This document shows, in pieces, positions 34,785 through 43,324 of a stretch of 64,000 bases of DNA. The translations under genes were made by a program, and so were the position numbers. The notes below the pieces were generated by a model, which worked only from the letters and a program-made list of their open reading frames with translations, was not told where the DNA came from and made no database searches. The DNA lies in NCBI GenBank assembly GCA_947062675.1, contig CAMSQM010000003.1:43556-107555 (forward strand). The letters run 5' to 3'. Origin of the DNA: an uncultured Roseburia sp. Lineage in GTDB: Bacteria; Bacillota; Clostridia; Lachnospirales; Lachnospiraceae. The number at the start of each line of letters is the position of its first letter. Position 1 is the first letter of the stretch.

Positions 34785-35957
34785 ATGAAAATATTATTTG
34801 CATCGGATTCATTTAAAGGATCCCTGACGTCCGGAAGAATCGCGGAGCTTCTTGAGGAGGTGACGCGGGAGGTTTTTCCGGATGCGGCGACGGAGGGGCT
34901 TCTGGTGGCGGACGGAGGGGAAGGGACGATGGAGGCGGTGGTAGGGCAGATGCACGGGTCTTACCGGAAAGCGGTGGTGGCAGGTCCTCTGTGGGAGGAG
35001 GTGGAGGCCGTCTACGGTCTGCTTCCTGATGCGCGGGCTGTCATTGAGATGGCGCAGGCGTCCGGGCTGCCGCTCCTGCCGGAAGAGAAGCGCTGTCCTC
35101 TGCAGACGACGAGTTTCGGGACCGGGATGCTGATCCGGGATGCGCTGGAGAGGGGAATCCGTGATATCGTGATCGCGATCGGTGGAAGTGCGACAAATGA
35201 TGGCGGCATGGGCGCGATGTCGGCTCTCGGGGTCCGGTTTCTGGATGAGAGCGGGGCGCTTCTGCGCGGCTGTGGTGAAGATCTGGGACGTGTCCGGGCG
35301 GTGGATGTCAGCCGGCTGCATCCTGCTGCCAGGGAGACGACGTTTACAGTGATGTGCGATGTGACAAATCCGCTGCTGGGAAATGAGGGCGCGACATACA
35401 CGTTCGGCCCGCAGAAGGGAGCGGATGCCGGTATGTTAAAGCTTCTGGAACAGGGAATGAGGCATTACGCGGACGTGACAGAGACGGCGACGGGAAAGGA
35501 CTGCTCTTTGCGAAGCGGTGCGGGAGCCGCCGGCGGACTGGGATTCGCGCTGATGGCGTTTCTGAACGCGGAATTAAGGCCGGGGGCGGAGGCGGTGCTG
35601 GACCTGCTGCATTTTGATGAGAAGCTGCGGGGGACTGATCTGGTGATTACCGGAGAGGGGAGGATGGACCGGCAGTCTGTATCCGGAAAGCTGCCATCCG
35701 CAGTCGGAAGACGCTGCAAACGCGCCGGTGTGTGTGCCGTCGCGGTTACGGGAAGCCTGGCGGATGGCTATCAGGCCATTTACCGGGAGGGGATCTGCAG
35801 CGCCGTGACGACGGTCAGCGGCGTGATGGACCTGCACGAGGCCGTCAGGCGAAGCGGGGAACTGTACAGGGATGCCGCGTTCCGCCTTCTGAGCGCGGTA
35901 AAATGCGGGATGGAGATTTCTGCGGCCGGTGGAAGAAAGAGTGAGGGGAAGGGCTGA
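34785..35957 (+). CDS. Glycerate 2-kinase (GarK/GlxK family)
   Basis: This 390-residue kinase phosphorylates D-glycerate to 2-phosphoglycerate. Family segments include ASDSFKGSLTSGRIAELL at the N-terminus, VADGGEGTMEAV near residue 41, AIGGSATNDGGMGAMSALG near 128 and DLVITGEGRMDRQSVSGK near 285. AGGAGG upstream fixes the start at 34785. Its product enters lower glycolysis, and a PPi-dependent phosphofructokinase gene follows with its own promoter. Confidence 0.92.
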   Translation: MKILFASDSFKGSLTSGRIAELLEEVTREVFPDAATEGLLVADGGEGTMEAVVGQMHGSYRKAVVAGPLWEEVEAVYGLLPDARAVIEMAQASGLPLLPEEKRCPLQTTSFGTGMLIRDALERGIRDIVIAIGGSATNDGGMGAMSALGVRFLDESGALLRGCGEDLGRVRAVDVSRLHPAARETTFTVMCDVTNPLLGNEGATYTFGPQKGADAGMLKLLEQGMRHYADVTETATGKDCSLRSGAGAAGGLGFALMAFLNAELRPGAEAVLDLLHFDEKLRGTDLVITGEGRMDRQSVSGKLPSAVGRRCKRAGVCAVAVTGSLADGYQAIYREGICSAVTTVSGVMDLHEAVRRSGELYRDAAFRLLSAVKCGMEISAAGGRKSEGKG

Positions 35958-35990
35958 GACAGAGAATGTGACAATTTTCCTGAAAATTCG

Positions 35991-36019
35991 TTTCCATATC
36001 ATCAGGATTATGTTATGAT
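35991..36019 (+). promoter_or_regulatory. Promoter of the PPi-phosphofructokinase gene
   Basis: TTTCCA (35991-35996), a 17-bp spacer and TATGAT (36014-36019). The start codon is at 36060 with AGGAGG just before it. Confidence 0.6.
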
Positions 36020-36059
36020 GAAAATGGGTTTTATCAAAATTTTTCAGGAGGTATTATTT

Positions 36060-37292
36060 ATGGCAGGTAATGTAATTGTAGGGCAGTCGGGAGGACCGAC
36101 CGCAGTCATCAACTCAAGTCTCGCGGGGGTCTATAAGACGGCGAAAGATCTCGGCGCCGGGAAAGTATACGGGATGCGGTTTGGAATTCAGGGGTTTCTG
36201 GAGAAGAAGATTGTGGATATGGATGAGAAAATACGTTCTGATCTGGATCTTGAACTTCTCAAGAGGACTCCGTCGGCATTTCTCGGCTCCTGCCGGTACA
36301 AACTGCCCGAAATTGGCGACAACCGGGAGCTGTACGAGCAGATTTTTGCGATTTTAAAGGAATACGATATCACGGCCTTTTTCTATATTGGCGGGAATGA
36401 TTCCATGGACACGATCAAAAAGCTGTCGGATTACGCGATTATTATCAACAGCGATATCCGCTTTATGGGTGTGCCGAAGACGATTGACAATGACCTGGCG
36501 GTGACGGATCACACGCCGGGATTCGGAAGCGCCGCAAAATTTATCGCGTCCGTCTCCAAGGAGATTATCCGCGACGGTCTGGTCTACGATGTGAAAAGCG
36601 TGACGGTGGTTGAGATTATGGGGCGCAACGCGGGCTGGCTGACCGGAGCGGCAGCGCTCGCAAGGTGTGAGGACTGCGAGGGTGTCGACCTTTTGTACCT
36701 GCCGGAGCTTCCGTTTGACGTGGATGCTTTTGTGGAGAAGGTCGGGAAGCTGCTGGAGACAAAGAATTCCATTGTCGTGGCGGTCTCCGAGGGCATTAAG
36801 ACGGCGGACGGAAGGTATGTGTTTGAGCTGACCAGTCATACCGAGTATGTCGATGCGTTCGGGCACAAGCAGCTGAGCGGAACCGCGCGTTATCTCTCCA
36901 TGCTCATCAGTGAAAAGTTTGGCTGTAAGTCGAGGGCAATTGAGCTTGCGACCCTGCAGCGCTGCGCCGGACATCTGACCTCGCGCGTCGATATCACCGA
37001 GGCTTACCAGGTGGGCGGCTCCGCGGTGAAGGCGGCGTTTGACGGGGATACCGGAAGGATGGTAATCTTAAAGAGAGTATCAACAGACCCGTATATCTGT
37101 ACGACGGACCTGTATGATGTGCATAAGATTGCGAATGTGGAAAAAAAGGTACCTCTGGAGTGGATTATCAATGACGGCACCTATGTGAGCCGGGAGATGG
37201 AGAACTATATCCGGCCGCTGATCCAGGCAGAGCTGACGCCGGTTATGATCACCGGACAGCCGCGGCATATTGTGATTGATCTGGAACATTAG
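36060..37292 (+). CDS. Diphosphate--fructose-6-phosphate 1-phosphotransferase (PPi-PFK)
   Basis: This 410-residue enzyme of the phosphofructokinase family shows the PPi-type markers: YIGGNDSMDT (near residue 107), where ATP enzymes have GGDGS, and VPKTIDNDLAVTDHTPGFGSA (near 139), where Lys replaces the Gly of ATP enzymes. It reversibly phosphorylates fructose-6-phosphate with pyrophosphate, saving ATP in fermenters. ATP use by some members cannot be ruled out by eye. The ATG at 36060 has AGGAGG; the upstream ATG at 36015 overlaps the -10 box and is rejected. Confidence 0.88.
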   Translation: MAGNVIVGQSGGPTAVINSSLAGVYKTAKDLGAGKVYGMRFGIQGFLEKKIVDMDEKIRSDLDLELLKRTPSAFLGSCRYKLPEIGDNRELYEQIFAILKEYDITAFFYIGGNDSMDTIKKLSDYAIIINSDIRFMGVPKTIDNDLAVTDHTPGFGSAAKFIASVSKEIIRDGLVYDVKSVTVVEIMGRNAGWLTGAAALARCEDCEGVDLLYLPELPFDVDAFVEKVGKLLETKNSIVVAVSEGIKTADGRYVFELTSHTEYVDAFGHKQLSGTARYLSMLISEKFGCKSRAIELATLQRCAGHLTSRVDITEAYQVGGSAVKAAFDGDTGRMVILKRVSTDPYICTTDLYDVHKIANVEKKVPLEWIINDGTYVSREMENYIRPLIQAELTPVMITGQPRHIVIDLEH

Positions 37293-37308
37293 AGAGAATA
37301 CATAAAAT

Positions 37309-37352
37309 ACCCGGGACGGCGGAGGGAATGACGGCTGCTGTCCCGGGTTTTT
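37309..37352 (+). terminator. Intrinsic terminator after PPi-PFK
   Basis: ACCCGGGAC (37309-37317) pairs with GTCCCGGGT (37340-37348), and five T residues end at 37352. Confidence 0.85.
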
Positions 37353-37404
37353 GTGAGGCGGAGAAAGAATGCAGGCGGGAGAGGAAGGCGCAAAATGCGC
37401 AAAA

Positions 37405-37433
37405 TAAAAAAGCCCGCGTCGGCGGACTTTTTT
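37405..37433 (-). terminator. Terminator of rpmB (possibly bidirectional)
   Basis: On the minus strand AAAAAAGTCCGC pairs with GCGGGCTTTTTT (one G-U) around a short loop. A and T runs flank both sides, so it may work in both directions. It lies 8 bp past the rpmB stop. Confidence 0.75.
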
Positions 37434-37440
37434 ATAAATT

Positions 37441-37626
37441 CTAAGCTCTCTCAACTTTGCCGGATCTCAGACAGGAAGCACATACATATAATCTCTTCGG
37501 TGTTCCGTTCACCTTACAGTGGACGCGTCTGATGTTCGGTTTCCACATTCTATTCGTCTTTTTATGGGAATGGCTGACATTCTTACCGAAATGAACGCCT
37601 TTTCCGCAAACTGCACATTTTGCCAT
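37441..37626 (-). CDS. rpmB: 50S ribosomal protein L28, zinc-binding type
   Basis: This 61-residue protein matches L28 ([47 protein letters not shown]). The two CxxC pairs mark the zinc-containing form. The start at 37626 has GGAGG at 37636-37640. It is divergent from asp23-fakA-recG, the usual Firmicutes neighbourhood. Confidence 0.95.
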   Translation of the reverse strand: MAKCAVCGKGVHFGKNVSHSHKKTNRMWKPNIRRVHCKVNGTPKRLYVCASCLRSGKVERA

Positions 37627-37722
37627 GGTTCTGCACCTCCTCGCATCTTTCTCATCTGGTCTGCGGACCCATCGTCCTGTCGTCACTGTATCAAAAACTG
37701 CCCGCAAAACCACAACACCTGT

Positions 37723-37751
37723 ATTTTAGCAGACCCGGATGTATAATGCAA
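37723..37751 (-). promoter_or_regulatory. Promoter of rpmB
   Basis: On the minus strand TTGCAT (37746-37751) and TAAAAT (37723-37728) are 17 bp apart, giving a leader of about 90 nt. Confidence 0.65.
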
Positions 37752-37883
37752 GTCATTTTTAAAAAAAATATAAAAAATAGAAAACAGGTCTATGAATTTC
37801 GGGAGAAAACGGTTATAATAACCATTAAATCAGCTCTGAGATGTGTAGGGGCAACTGTTACTTGAAAGGAGCAGTATTATTTT

Positions 37884-38243
37884 ATGAATGGACAGATGGA
37901 AACCCGGTTCGGGAAGGTTACGATTGATCTGGATGTGATAAAGACTTATGCAGGTTCCGTCGCGGTGGAGTGCTTTGGCATCGTGGGCATGGCTGCTGTC
38001 AATATGAAGGACGGCCTTGTGCGGCTGCTGAAAAAAGATTATCTGACACACGGTATTAACGTATCCGTGGAGGAGGGCAATAAGATCACAATTGATTTTC
38101 ACGTCATTGTGTCCTACGGCGTCAGTATCAGTACGGTTTCCGACAATCTGATCGACACGGTCAGGTACAAAGTCGAGGAATTTACCGGAATGGAGATCAG
38201 AAAAATTAACATTTACGTCGAAGGCGTGCGTGTCATTGATTAA
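37884..38243 (+). CDS. Asp23/Gls24 family protein (YloU-like)
   Basis: This 119-residue protein has the Asp23 pattern: GKVTIDLDVIKTYAGSVAVECFGIVGMAA, then a beta-rich centre and NIYVEGVRVID at the end. Such proteins are small cytoplasmic factors linked to envelope stress or lipid metabolism. AAAGGAG precedes the ATG. A perfect TATAAT lies at 37814-37819 but its -35 is poor. fakA follows after 14 nt, a conserved pairing (yloU-yloV). Confidence 0.9.
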   Translation: MNGQMETRFGKVTIDLDVIKTYAGSVAVECFGIVGMAAVNMKDGLVRLLKKDYLTHGINVSVEEGNKITIDFHVIVSYGVSISTVSDNLIDTVRYKVEEFTGMEIRKINIYVEGVRVID

Positions 38244-38257
38244 GGAGGACATTTGAG

Positions 38258-39943
38258 GTGGAAATCACTACGATAAATGCGGAGGCTCTCGCGAAGGGGT
38301 TTCTGGCGGGAGCGAATAACTTAGAGGCGAAGAAAGAATGGATCAACGAGCTGAATGTGTTTCCGGTGCCGGACGGTGATACGGGCACGAATATGTCGAT
38401 GACGATCCTGTCGGCGGCAAAAGAGGTCTGTTCGCTGGACCAGCCGGATATGGCGTCTCTCGCGAAGGCGATCTCTTCCGGTTCCCTGCGCGGTGCGAGG
38501 GGCAATTCCGGTGTGATTCTTTCGCAGCTGTTCCGGGGGTTTGCCAAGGTGATCAAGGAATACGATGAGGTAAATGTCAGGATCTTGTCCGAGGCGTTCC
38601 AGAAAGCTGTGGAGACTGCCTACAAGGCGGTTATGAAGCCGAAGGAGGGCACGATCTTAACGGTAGCCAGGGGAATGGCTGACCGGGCGGCGGAACTCTG
38701 CGATGAGACGGATGACCTGATCTTTTTCTGTGAGGAGGTGATCCGGGAGGGCGATTATGTGCTCGGCAGGACGCCGGATATGCTTCCTGTTCTGAAGCAG
38801 GCGGGGGTTGTCGACTCCGGCGGCCAGGGCTTAATGCAGGTGATGAAAGGTGCGCTCGACGCCTTAAAGGGCAGGGAAGCTGATTATCATTTTGTGGAGG
38901 CGCGGGCCGCAGGGGCGGCGGAGAGCAGCGCTTCTTATAATATAGAAGCACAGGCTTCCCAGGAGATAAAGTACGCGTACTGCACGCAGTTTCTCATTAT
39001 GCTGGAGCGGCCGGTCACGACCAGACAGGAGAATGAGTTCAAGGAGTATCTGGAGACAATCGGGGATTCCATCGTGGTGGTGTCGGACGACGAGATCGTG
39101 AAGGTGCATGTACATACCAACGATCCTGGTATGGCAATGCAGCGCGGACTGACCATGGGAAGTCTCACGACGATCATTATTGAAAATATGAAGCTGGAGC
39201 GGGATGAGAAGATTTCTGCTCTCAAGGAAAAGGAAATGCAGTCCGCGGGAGGCGTGACGGCGCAGGAGGAGGAAGGACCGCCGAAGGAGATGGGCTTTAT
39301 CGCGGTCGGCGTCGGGGACGGACTCAGCGGGATCTTTAAGGAGCTGGGCGTGGACTGTATGATCGAGGGCGGCCAGACGATGAATCCGAGCACGGAGGAT
39401 ATGCTGAACGCGATCGGGAAGGTCAATGCGAAGACTGTTTTTATCCTTCCGAACAACAAAAATATTATTCTGGCGGCGAACCAGGCGTCTTCCCTGACGG
39501 AGGATAAAAAAGTGATTGTGATCCCGACAAAGACGATTCCTCAGGGGATCACGGCGCTTGTCAGCTATATTCCGGACGAGACGCCGGAGGAGAACGCGAA
39601 GCGCATGGGCGCAGAGCTCGGATCAGTGAAGAGCGGACAGGTCACGTATTCCGTGCGCGACACCGTGATTGATGACAAGGAGATCTGTCAGGGCGATTAT
39701 ATGGGAATCGGGGACGAAGGCATTCTCTCGGTGGGAAAGGAACTGGAGCAGGTGACCCTGGATATGATCAGCCGGATGGTCGACGAAGAGTCAGCGATTG
39801 TGAGCATTTATTATGGCGCCGGAATGACGCAGGAGGCCGCGGATATGGTCGGGCAGAGGGTGGCGGAGCAGTTCCCGGACGTGGAGCTGGAGATTCACTA
39901 TGGCGGTCAGCCGGTATATTACTATGTGGTTTCCGTGGAGTAA
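38258..39943 (+). CDS. fakA: Fatty acid kinase FakA-like (DAK2 domain, YloV)
   Basis: This 561-residue protein has an N-terminal DAK2 ATP-binding domain (residues 8-200, with NVFPVPDGDTGTNMSMT and GARGNSGVILSQLFRG). A middle region and a C-terminal DegV-like domain (about 345-561) follow. It phosphorylates fatty acids held by DegV/FakB proteins so they can enter phospholipid synthesis; a degV gene is at 25927-26802. The start is GTG at 38258, with GGAGG at 38244-38248, 9 nt upstream. recG follows after 6 nt. Confidence 0.9.
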   Translation: MEITTINAEALAKGFLAGANNLEAKKEWINELNVFPVPDGDTGTNMSMTILSAAKEVCSLDQPDMASLAKAISSGSLRGARGNSGVILSQLFRGFAKVIKEYDEVNVRILSEAFQKAVETAYKAVMKPKEGTILTVARGMADRAAELCDETDDLIFFCEEVIREGDYVLGRTPDMLPVLKQAGVVDSGGQGLMQVMKGALDALKGREADYHFVEARAAGAAESSASYNIEAQASQEIKYAYCTQFLIMLERPVTTRQENEFKEYLETIGDSIVVVSDDEIVKVHVHTNDPGMAMQRGLTMGSLTTIIIENMKLERDEKISALKEKEMQSAGGVTAQEEEGPPKEMGFIAVGVGDGLSGIFKELGVDCMIEGGQTMNPSTEDMLNAIGKVNAKTVFILPNNKNIILAANQASSLTEDKKVIVIPTKTIPQGITALVSYIPDETPEENAKRMGAELGSVKSGQVTYSVRDTVIDDKEICQGDYMGIGDEGILSVGKELEQVTLDMISRMVDEESAIVSIYYGAGMTQEAADMVGQRVAEQFPDVELEIHYGGQPVYYYVVSVE

Positions 39944-39949
39944 ACAGGG

Positions 39950-42007
39950 ATGAACCGGGACGCAGAGCTCACGCAGCTAAAAGGGATCGGGGAAAAGACG
40001 GCGGCCCTGTTTCGCAGATTGAATATCAGTACGGTGGGCGGACTGCTGATGCATTATCCGCGCACCTACGTGAAGTTCCCGGCGGCGAAGCGCGCGGACG
40101 AGGTGTCAGACGGGGAGAAGGCGGCGGTGCGGGGGCGGATTTTAAGGCCGCCCGTGGTGCGGTGCGCAAAGAATATGTCTGTCACGGTTGCGCAGACGGG
40201 AGCGGGGGATGTGGAGATAGAGCTGGTCTGGTTCCGTATGCCTTATCTGAAAAAAAGCCTTCAGCCGGGAGCTGTCTGTATTTTTTACGGAAAAGCGGTG
40301 CGAAAGAACGGGCGTATGGTGATGGAGCAGCCTGTCATTTACACGCAGGAGCAGTACGCTGCGCTGGAAGGGGCATTTCTGCCGGTCTATGCACTGACCG
40401 GCGGTATTTCCGGCAATCAGATCATGAGGGCGGTGAGGACGGCGCTGGACGGCGGGGAGCTGTTTACAGACTATCTTCCCGCGTCGGTGAGGGATACATA
40501 CCAGCTCTGTGAATATAATTATGCGATAAAACAGATTCACTTTCCCGACGATATGGATACACTGATCACGGCCAGAAAGCGCCTTGTGTTTGACGAGTTT
40601 TTTCTGTTTATCCTGAGTATGCAGTATCAGAAGGAAAAACGGGTGAAGGATTCGAATGAATTTGCGTTTCAGGAGGATTCGTTTGTGGATTCCCTGGCGG
40701 AGCGTCTGCCCTACGGGCTGACGGGGGCGCAGAGAGCGGCGCTTGCTGATATCCGGCGGGATATGCGGGGGCACTGTGTCATGCAGCGCCTGATTCAGGG
40801 AGATGTCGGTTCCGGCAAGACGATTATCGCATTTCTGGCGATGGCGGACGCGGCGCACAACGATTATCAGTCGGCGATCATGGCGCCGACCGAGGTGCTC
40901 GCGCGCCAGCATTACGGGACGTTCAGGAATCTCTGTGAAAAGCTTGATCTGAAAATTCCGGTTGTGCTGCTGACGGGGGCGATGACGGCGAGGCAGAAGC
41001 GGATGGCTTATGAATCCCTGCAGCTGTACCCGAACGCGATGGTTGTCGGGACGCATGCCCTGATTCAGGAGAAGGCTGTCTATGACAATCTCGCGCTTGT
41101 GATCACGGACGAACAGCACCGTTTCGGGGTGCGTCAGCGGGAAATTTTTGCGGAAAAAGGTTCCCATCCGCATATTCTGGTGATGAGTGCGACGCCGATT
41201 CCAAGGACGCTGGCGATTATTCTCTACGGGGATCTGGATATCTCCGTAGTGGACGAGATGCCGGAAAGACGTCTGCCGGTAAAAAACTGCACCGTGGATG
41301 TGAGTTACCGCCCGAAGGCCTATGAATTTATTGAAAAAGAAGTAAAAAACGGTCATCAGGCATATGTGATCTGTCCGCTTGTGGAGGAGACGGAGAATCT
41401 TGATCTGGAAAACGTGACCGACTATGTAAAAATGCTCCGGGGCGTCTTTCCGGAAGAGATACAGCTGGGGCTGCTCCATGGACAGATGAAGCCGGGGCAG
41501 AAAAATAAAGTCATGGAAGCCTTTCTGAAAAATGAAGTACAGGTGCTTGTGTCGACAACGGTTGTGGAAGTCGGCGTCAACGTGCCGAATGCGACTGTCA
41601 TGATGATAGAAAATGCCGAGCGTTTCGGCCTCGCGCAGCTTCATCAGCTCAGAGGGCGCGTCGGGCGCGGGGATGCGCAGTCTTACTGCATTATGGTCAA
41701 CTGTTCCGACAGCAGCACGGCCAAAAAGCGGCTGGAAATTTTAAATGCCTCAAACGACGGTTTTGCGATCGCCAGCGAGGACCTGAAGCTGCGCGGGCCG
41801 GGGGACTTTTTCGGGATCCGGCAGTCAGGAGAGCTTCAGTTCGCCCTTGGCGACATCTATCAGGACGCCGCCGTGTTAAGGCAGTCCTCCGAGGCTGCCG
41901 GCTGCCTTCTCGCGGAAGATCCGGAGCTTGTCAGGGAGGAACATAAGAGCCTTAAACAGTACCTGGAGAGCTTCCTTACACAGCGGATGAACCTGATGAG
42001 CCTCTGA
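39950..42007 (+). CDS. recG: ATP-dependent DNA helicase RecG
   Basis: This 685-residue superfamily 2 helicase has an N-terminal wedge OB domain (about 50-170), Walker A GDVGSGKTIIAFLA (near residue 284), the DEQH box ITDEQHRFGVRQ (near 385) and SATPIPRTLA. The C-terminal helicase lobe (HQLRGRVGRGDAQSYC) and a TRG-like end close it. It remodels stalled replication forks and branched DNA. The length is typical. It ends the asp23-fakA-recG operon. Confidence 0.95.
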   Translation: MNRDAELTQLKGIGEKTAALFRRLNISTVGGLLMHYPRTYVKFPAAKRADEVSDGEKAAVRGRILRPPVVRCAKNMSVTVAQTGAGDVEIELVWFRMPYLKKSLQPGAVCIFYGKAVRKNGRMVMEQPVIYTQEQYAALEGAFLPVYALTGGISGNQIMRAVRTALDGGELFTDYLPASVRDTYQLCEYNYAIKQIHFPDDMDTLITARKRLVFDEFFLFILSMQYQKEKRVKDSNEFAFQEDSFVDSLAERLPYGLTGAQRAALADIRRDMRGHCVMQRLIQGDVGSGKTIIAFLAMADAAHNDYQSAIMAPTEVLARQHYGTFRNLCEKLDLKIPVVLLTGAMTARQKRMAYESLQLYPNAMVVGTHALIQEKAVYDNLALVITDEQHRFGVRQREIFAEKGSHPHILVMSATPIPRTLAIILYGDLDISVVDEMPERRLPVKNCTVDVSYRPKAYEFIEKEVKNGHQAYVICPLVEETENLDLENVTDYVKMLRGVFPEEIQLGLLHGQMKPGQKNKVMEAFLKNEVQVLVSTTVVEVGVNVPNATVMMIENAERFGLAQLHQLRGRVGRGDAQSYCIMVNCSDSSTAKKRLEILNASNDGFAIASEDLKLRGPGDFFGIRQSGELQFALGDIYQDAAVLRQSSEAAGCLLAEDPELVREEHKSLKQYLESFLTQRMNLMSL

Positions 42008-42011
42008 AGCG

Positions 42012-42052
42012 GGAAAGCACGCGGAAATCCTTAAGACTCCCGCGTGCTTTCC
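42012..42052. other. 13-bp stem-loop after recG
   Basis: GGAAAGCACGCGG (42012-42024) pairs perfectly with CCGCGTGCTTTCC (42040-42052) around a 15-nt loop. No T-run follows on either strand. It lies 5 bp past recG and converges on the spore protein gene, so it may be a non-canonical terminator or an RNA 3-prime-end protector. Confidence 0.6.
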
Positions 42053-42160
42053 GTCTGTATCCTGTGGTACTTTTCTGCAGATACTGTCTCTGCAGTTATT
42101 TCGCAGCATTTTCCAAAGGATGACTGTCGTTATCAGAGGCTGTTCTGTCCGCCTGCAGAT

Positions 42161-42367
42161 TTATTTACCCGCCATCTGTTTCTCCTGTGCCTCGATCATT
42201 TTTTTCACCATATACCCGCCAACGGAACCGTTCTGTCTGGAAGTCAGGTCGCCATTGTATCCGTCTTTTAACGGAACGCCGATTTCACTGGCAACCTCAT
42301 ATTTGAAACGATCTAATGCACTTTTTGCCTCCGGAATTGCTGCTCTGTTCGATGAACGATTTGACAT
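42161..42367 (-). CDS. Alpha/beta-type small acid-soluble spore protein
   Basis: This 68-residue protein has the SASP core (ALDRFKYEVASEIGVPLKDGYNGDLTSRQNGSVGGYMVKKMIE split over residues 17-60). These proteins coat and protect DNA in the spore, and a germination protease cleaves near the E-I bond. The presence of this gene shows the organism belongs to a spore-forming lineage. GGAGG at 42376-42380 sets the start at 42367. A forespore promoter (sigma G) is expected, but no convincing match was found. Confidence 0.93.
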   Translation of the reverse strand: MSNRSSNRAAIPEAKSALDRFKYEVASEIGVPLKDGYNGDLTSRQNGSVGGYMVKKMIEAQEKQMAGK

Positions 42368-42606
42368 AGCTGTTTCCTCCTTTTGTACGTTTTCTGTCTC
42401 TTTTGTTTTCATGTTTATGATGGTACATTTTGTGATAGACCGGATATGTGTCTCCGGCTTCACTGGCTTGAACAGCCCGCCGTTACTTTGTTTCCGGCGT
42501 TTTGTTCAGTGATAGTATGTGCTTCTTTTGCCGGGATAAACATGAAGTTATTGGCAGGAATTCAAAATTCAGGCAACGCCGTTTCCGGCGGATGAGGAAT
42601 GAGATT

Positions 42607-43188
42607 ATGAAGAAAACAGAACGATGGGCAGCCGTTTTTTTTGTGTTTTACCTTCTGATACTGCTGCGCATTACGGTATTTCGCAGCGGGTTTGGCACGC
42701 ATCCGCTGTTTCTGGACGGAACGGTAAGTGTTTCCCTGTTTGAGGGATATGTCCCGCTGGTGAAGGGAGGACACTGGTTTTTGTTTTTTTATCTTTTTCT
42801 GGGAAATATAATCTGGTTTGTCCCGTTCGGGGTGTATCTGGCGTATGCGGGATGGCCGGACAGCCTGCGGGGAATACTTTTGTGCGGCTTTCTGCTTTCG
42901 TTTTTTATTGAAAGTATGCAGTATGTTTTCGGGACAGGCGTCTCGGATCTGGATGATCTGGTCCTGAATTCGCTGGGTGCATGGTCTGGGGCGCTGATCG
43001 TGATGCGGCTGCGCGTATGCAGGGAGAGGAAAGCCGTGCCAGGAGAAGAGAGGACGGAAAAGGAATCATGCGGAGGGACGGCGGATTCTGCTGCGCGTAT
43101 GCAGGGAGCGGAAAGCCGTGTCAGAAGAGGTGAGACGGAAAAGGGATCATGCGGAGGGATGGCGGATTCTGCTGCGCGGCAGGGATAG
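42607..43188 (+). CDS. VanZ-like membrane protein with a repeat-derived tail
   Basis: This 193-residue protein has about four membrane segments (residues 6-24, 57-78, 80-105, 118-138) and the VanZ-type pattern NIIWFVPFGVYLA, then FFIESMQYVFGTGVSDLDDLVLNSLGAWSG. VanZ-like proteins are linked to teicoplanin and lipoglycopeptide tolerance in some hosts; function here is unproven. The last ~55 residues are charged and come from a tandem DNA duplication. The start at 42607 is preferred, with GAGG about 9 nt upstream; ATG at 42592 is possible. The 136 bp downstream hold nothing recognised. Confidence 0.8.
   Translation: MKKTERWAAVFFVFYLLILLRITVFRSGFGTHPLFLDGTVSVSLFEGYVPLVKGGHWFLFFYLFLGNIIWFVPFGVYLAYAGWPDSLRGILLCGFLLSFFIESMQYVFGTGVSDLDDLVLNSLGAWSGALIVMRLRVCRERKAVPGEERTEKESCGGTADSAARMQGAESRVRRGETEKGSCGGMADSAARQG
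43008..43188 (+). repeat. Tandem ~81-bp repeat in the 3-prime end of the VanZ-like gene
   Basis: Unit 1 starts at 43008, unit 2 at 43090 and a truncated unit 3 at 43171, each beginning GCTGCGCG. Units are 82 and 81 bp long and about 90% alike. Small indels shift the reading frame between copies, so the first halves encode different peptides, while both encode an EK-SCGG-ADSA segment. Confidence 0.8.
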
Positions 43189-43324
43189 AGGCGCAGGGCT
43201 GTGCATGCGCCGGAAATGGGACCGGCGCCGATGATTCCGGAGGATATTCCGAGGGAAGAAAGGCCGCGATCCGGCGGGCTGACGCGCCGGACTGGCCGGT
43301 GAGGATGCACAGACAGCAAAGCGG

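Noticed and set aside
42381..42470. Sigma G promoter for the spore protein gene
   Set aside because: A CATCATA-like -10 is present, but no acceptable -35 was found at the right distance, so no promoter was annotated.
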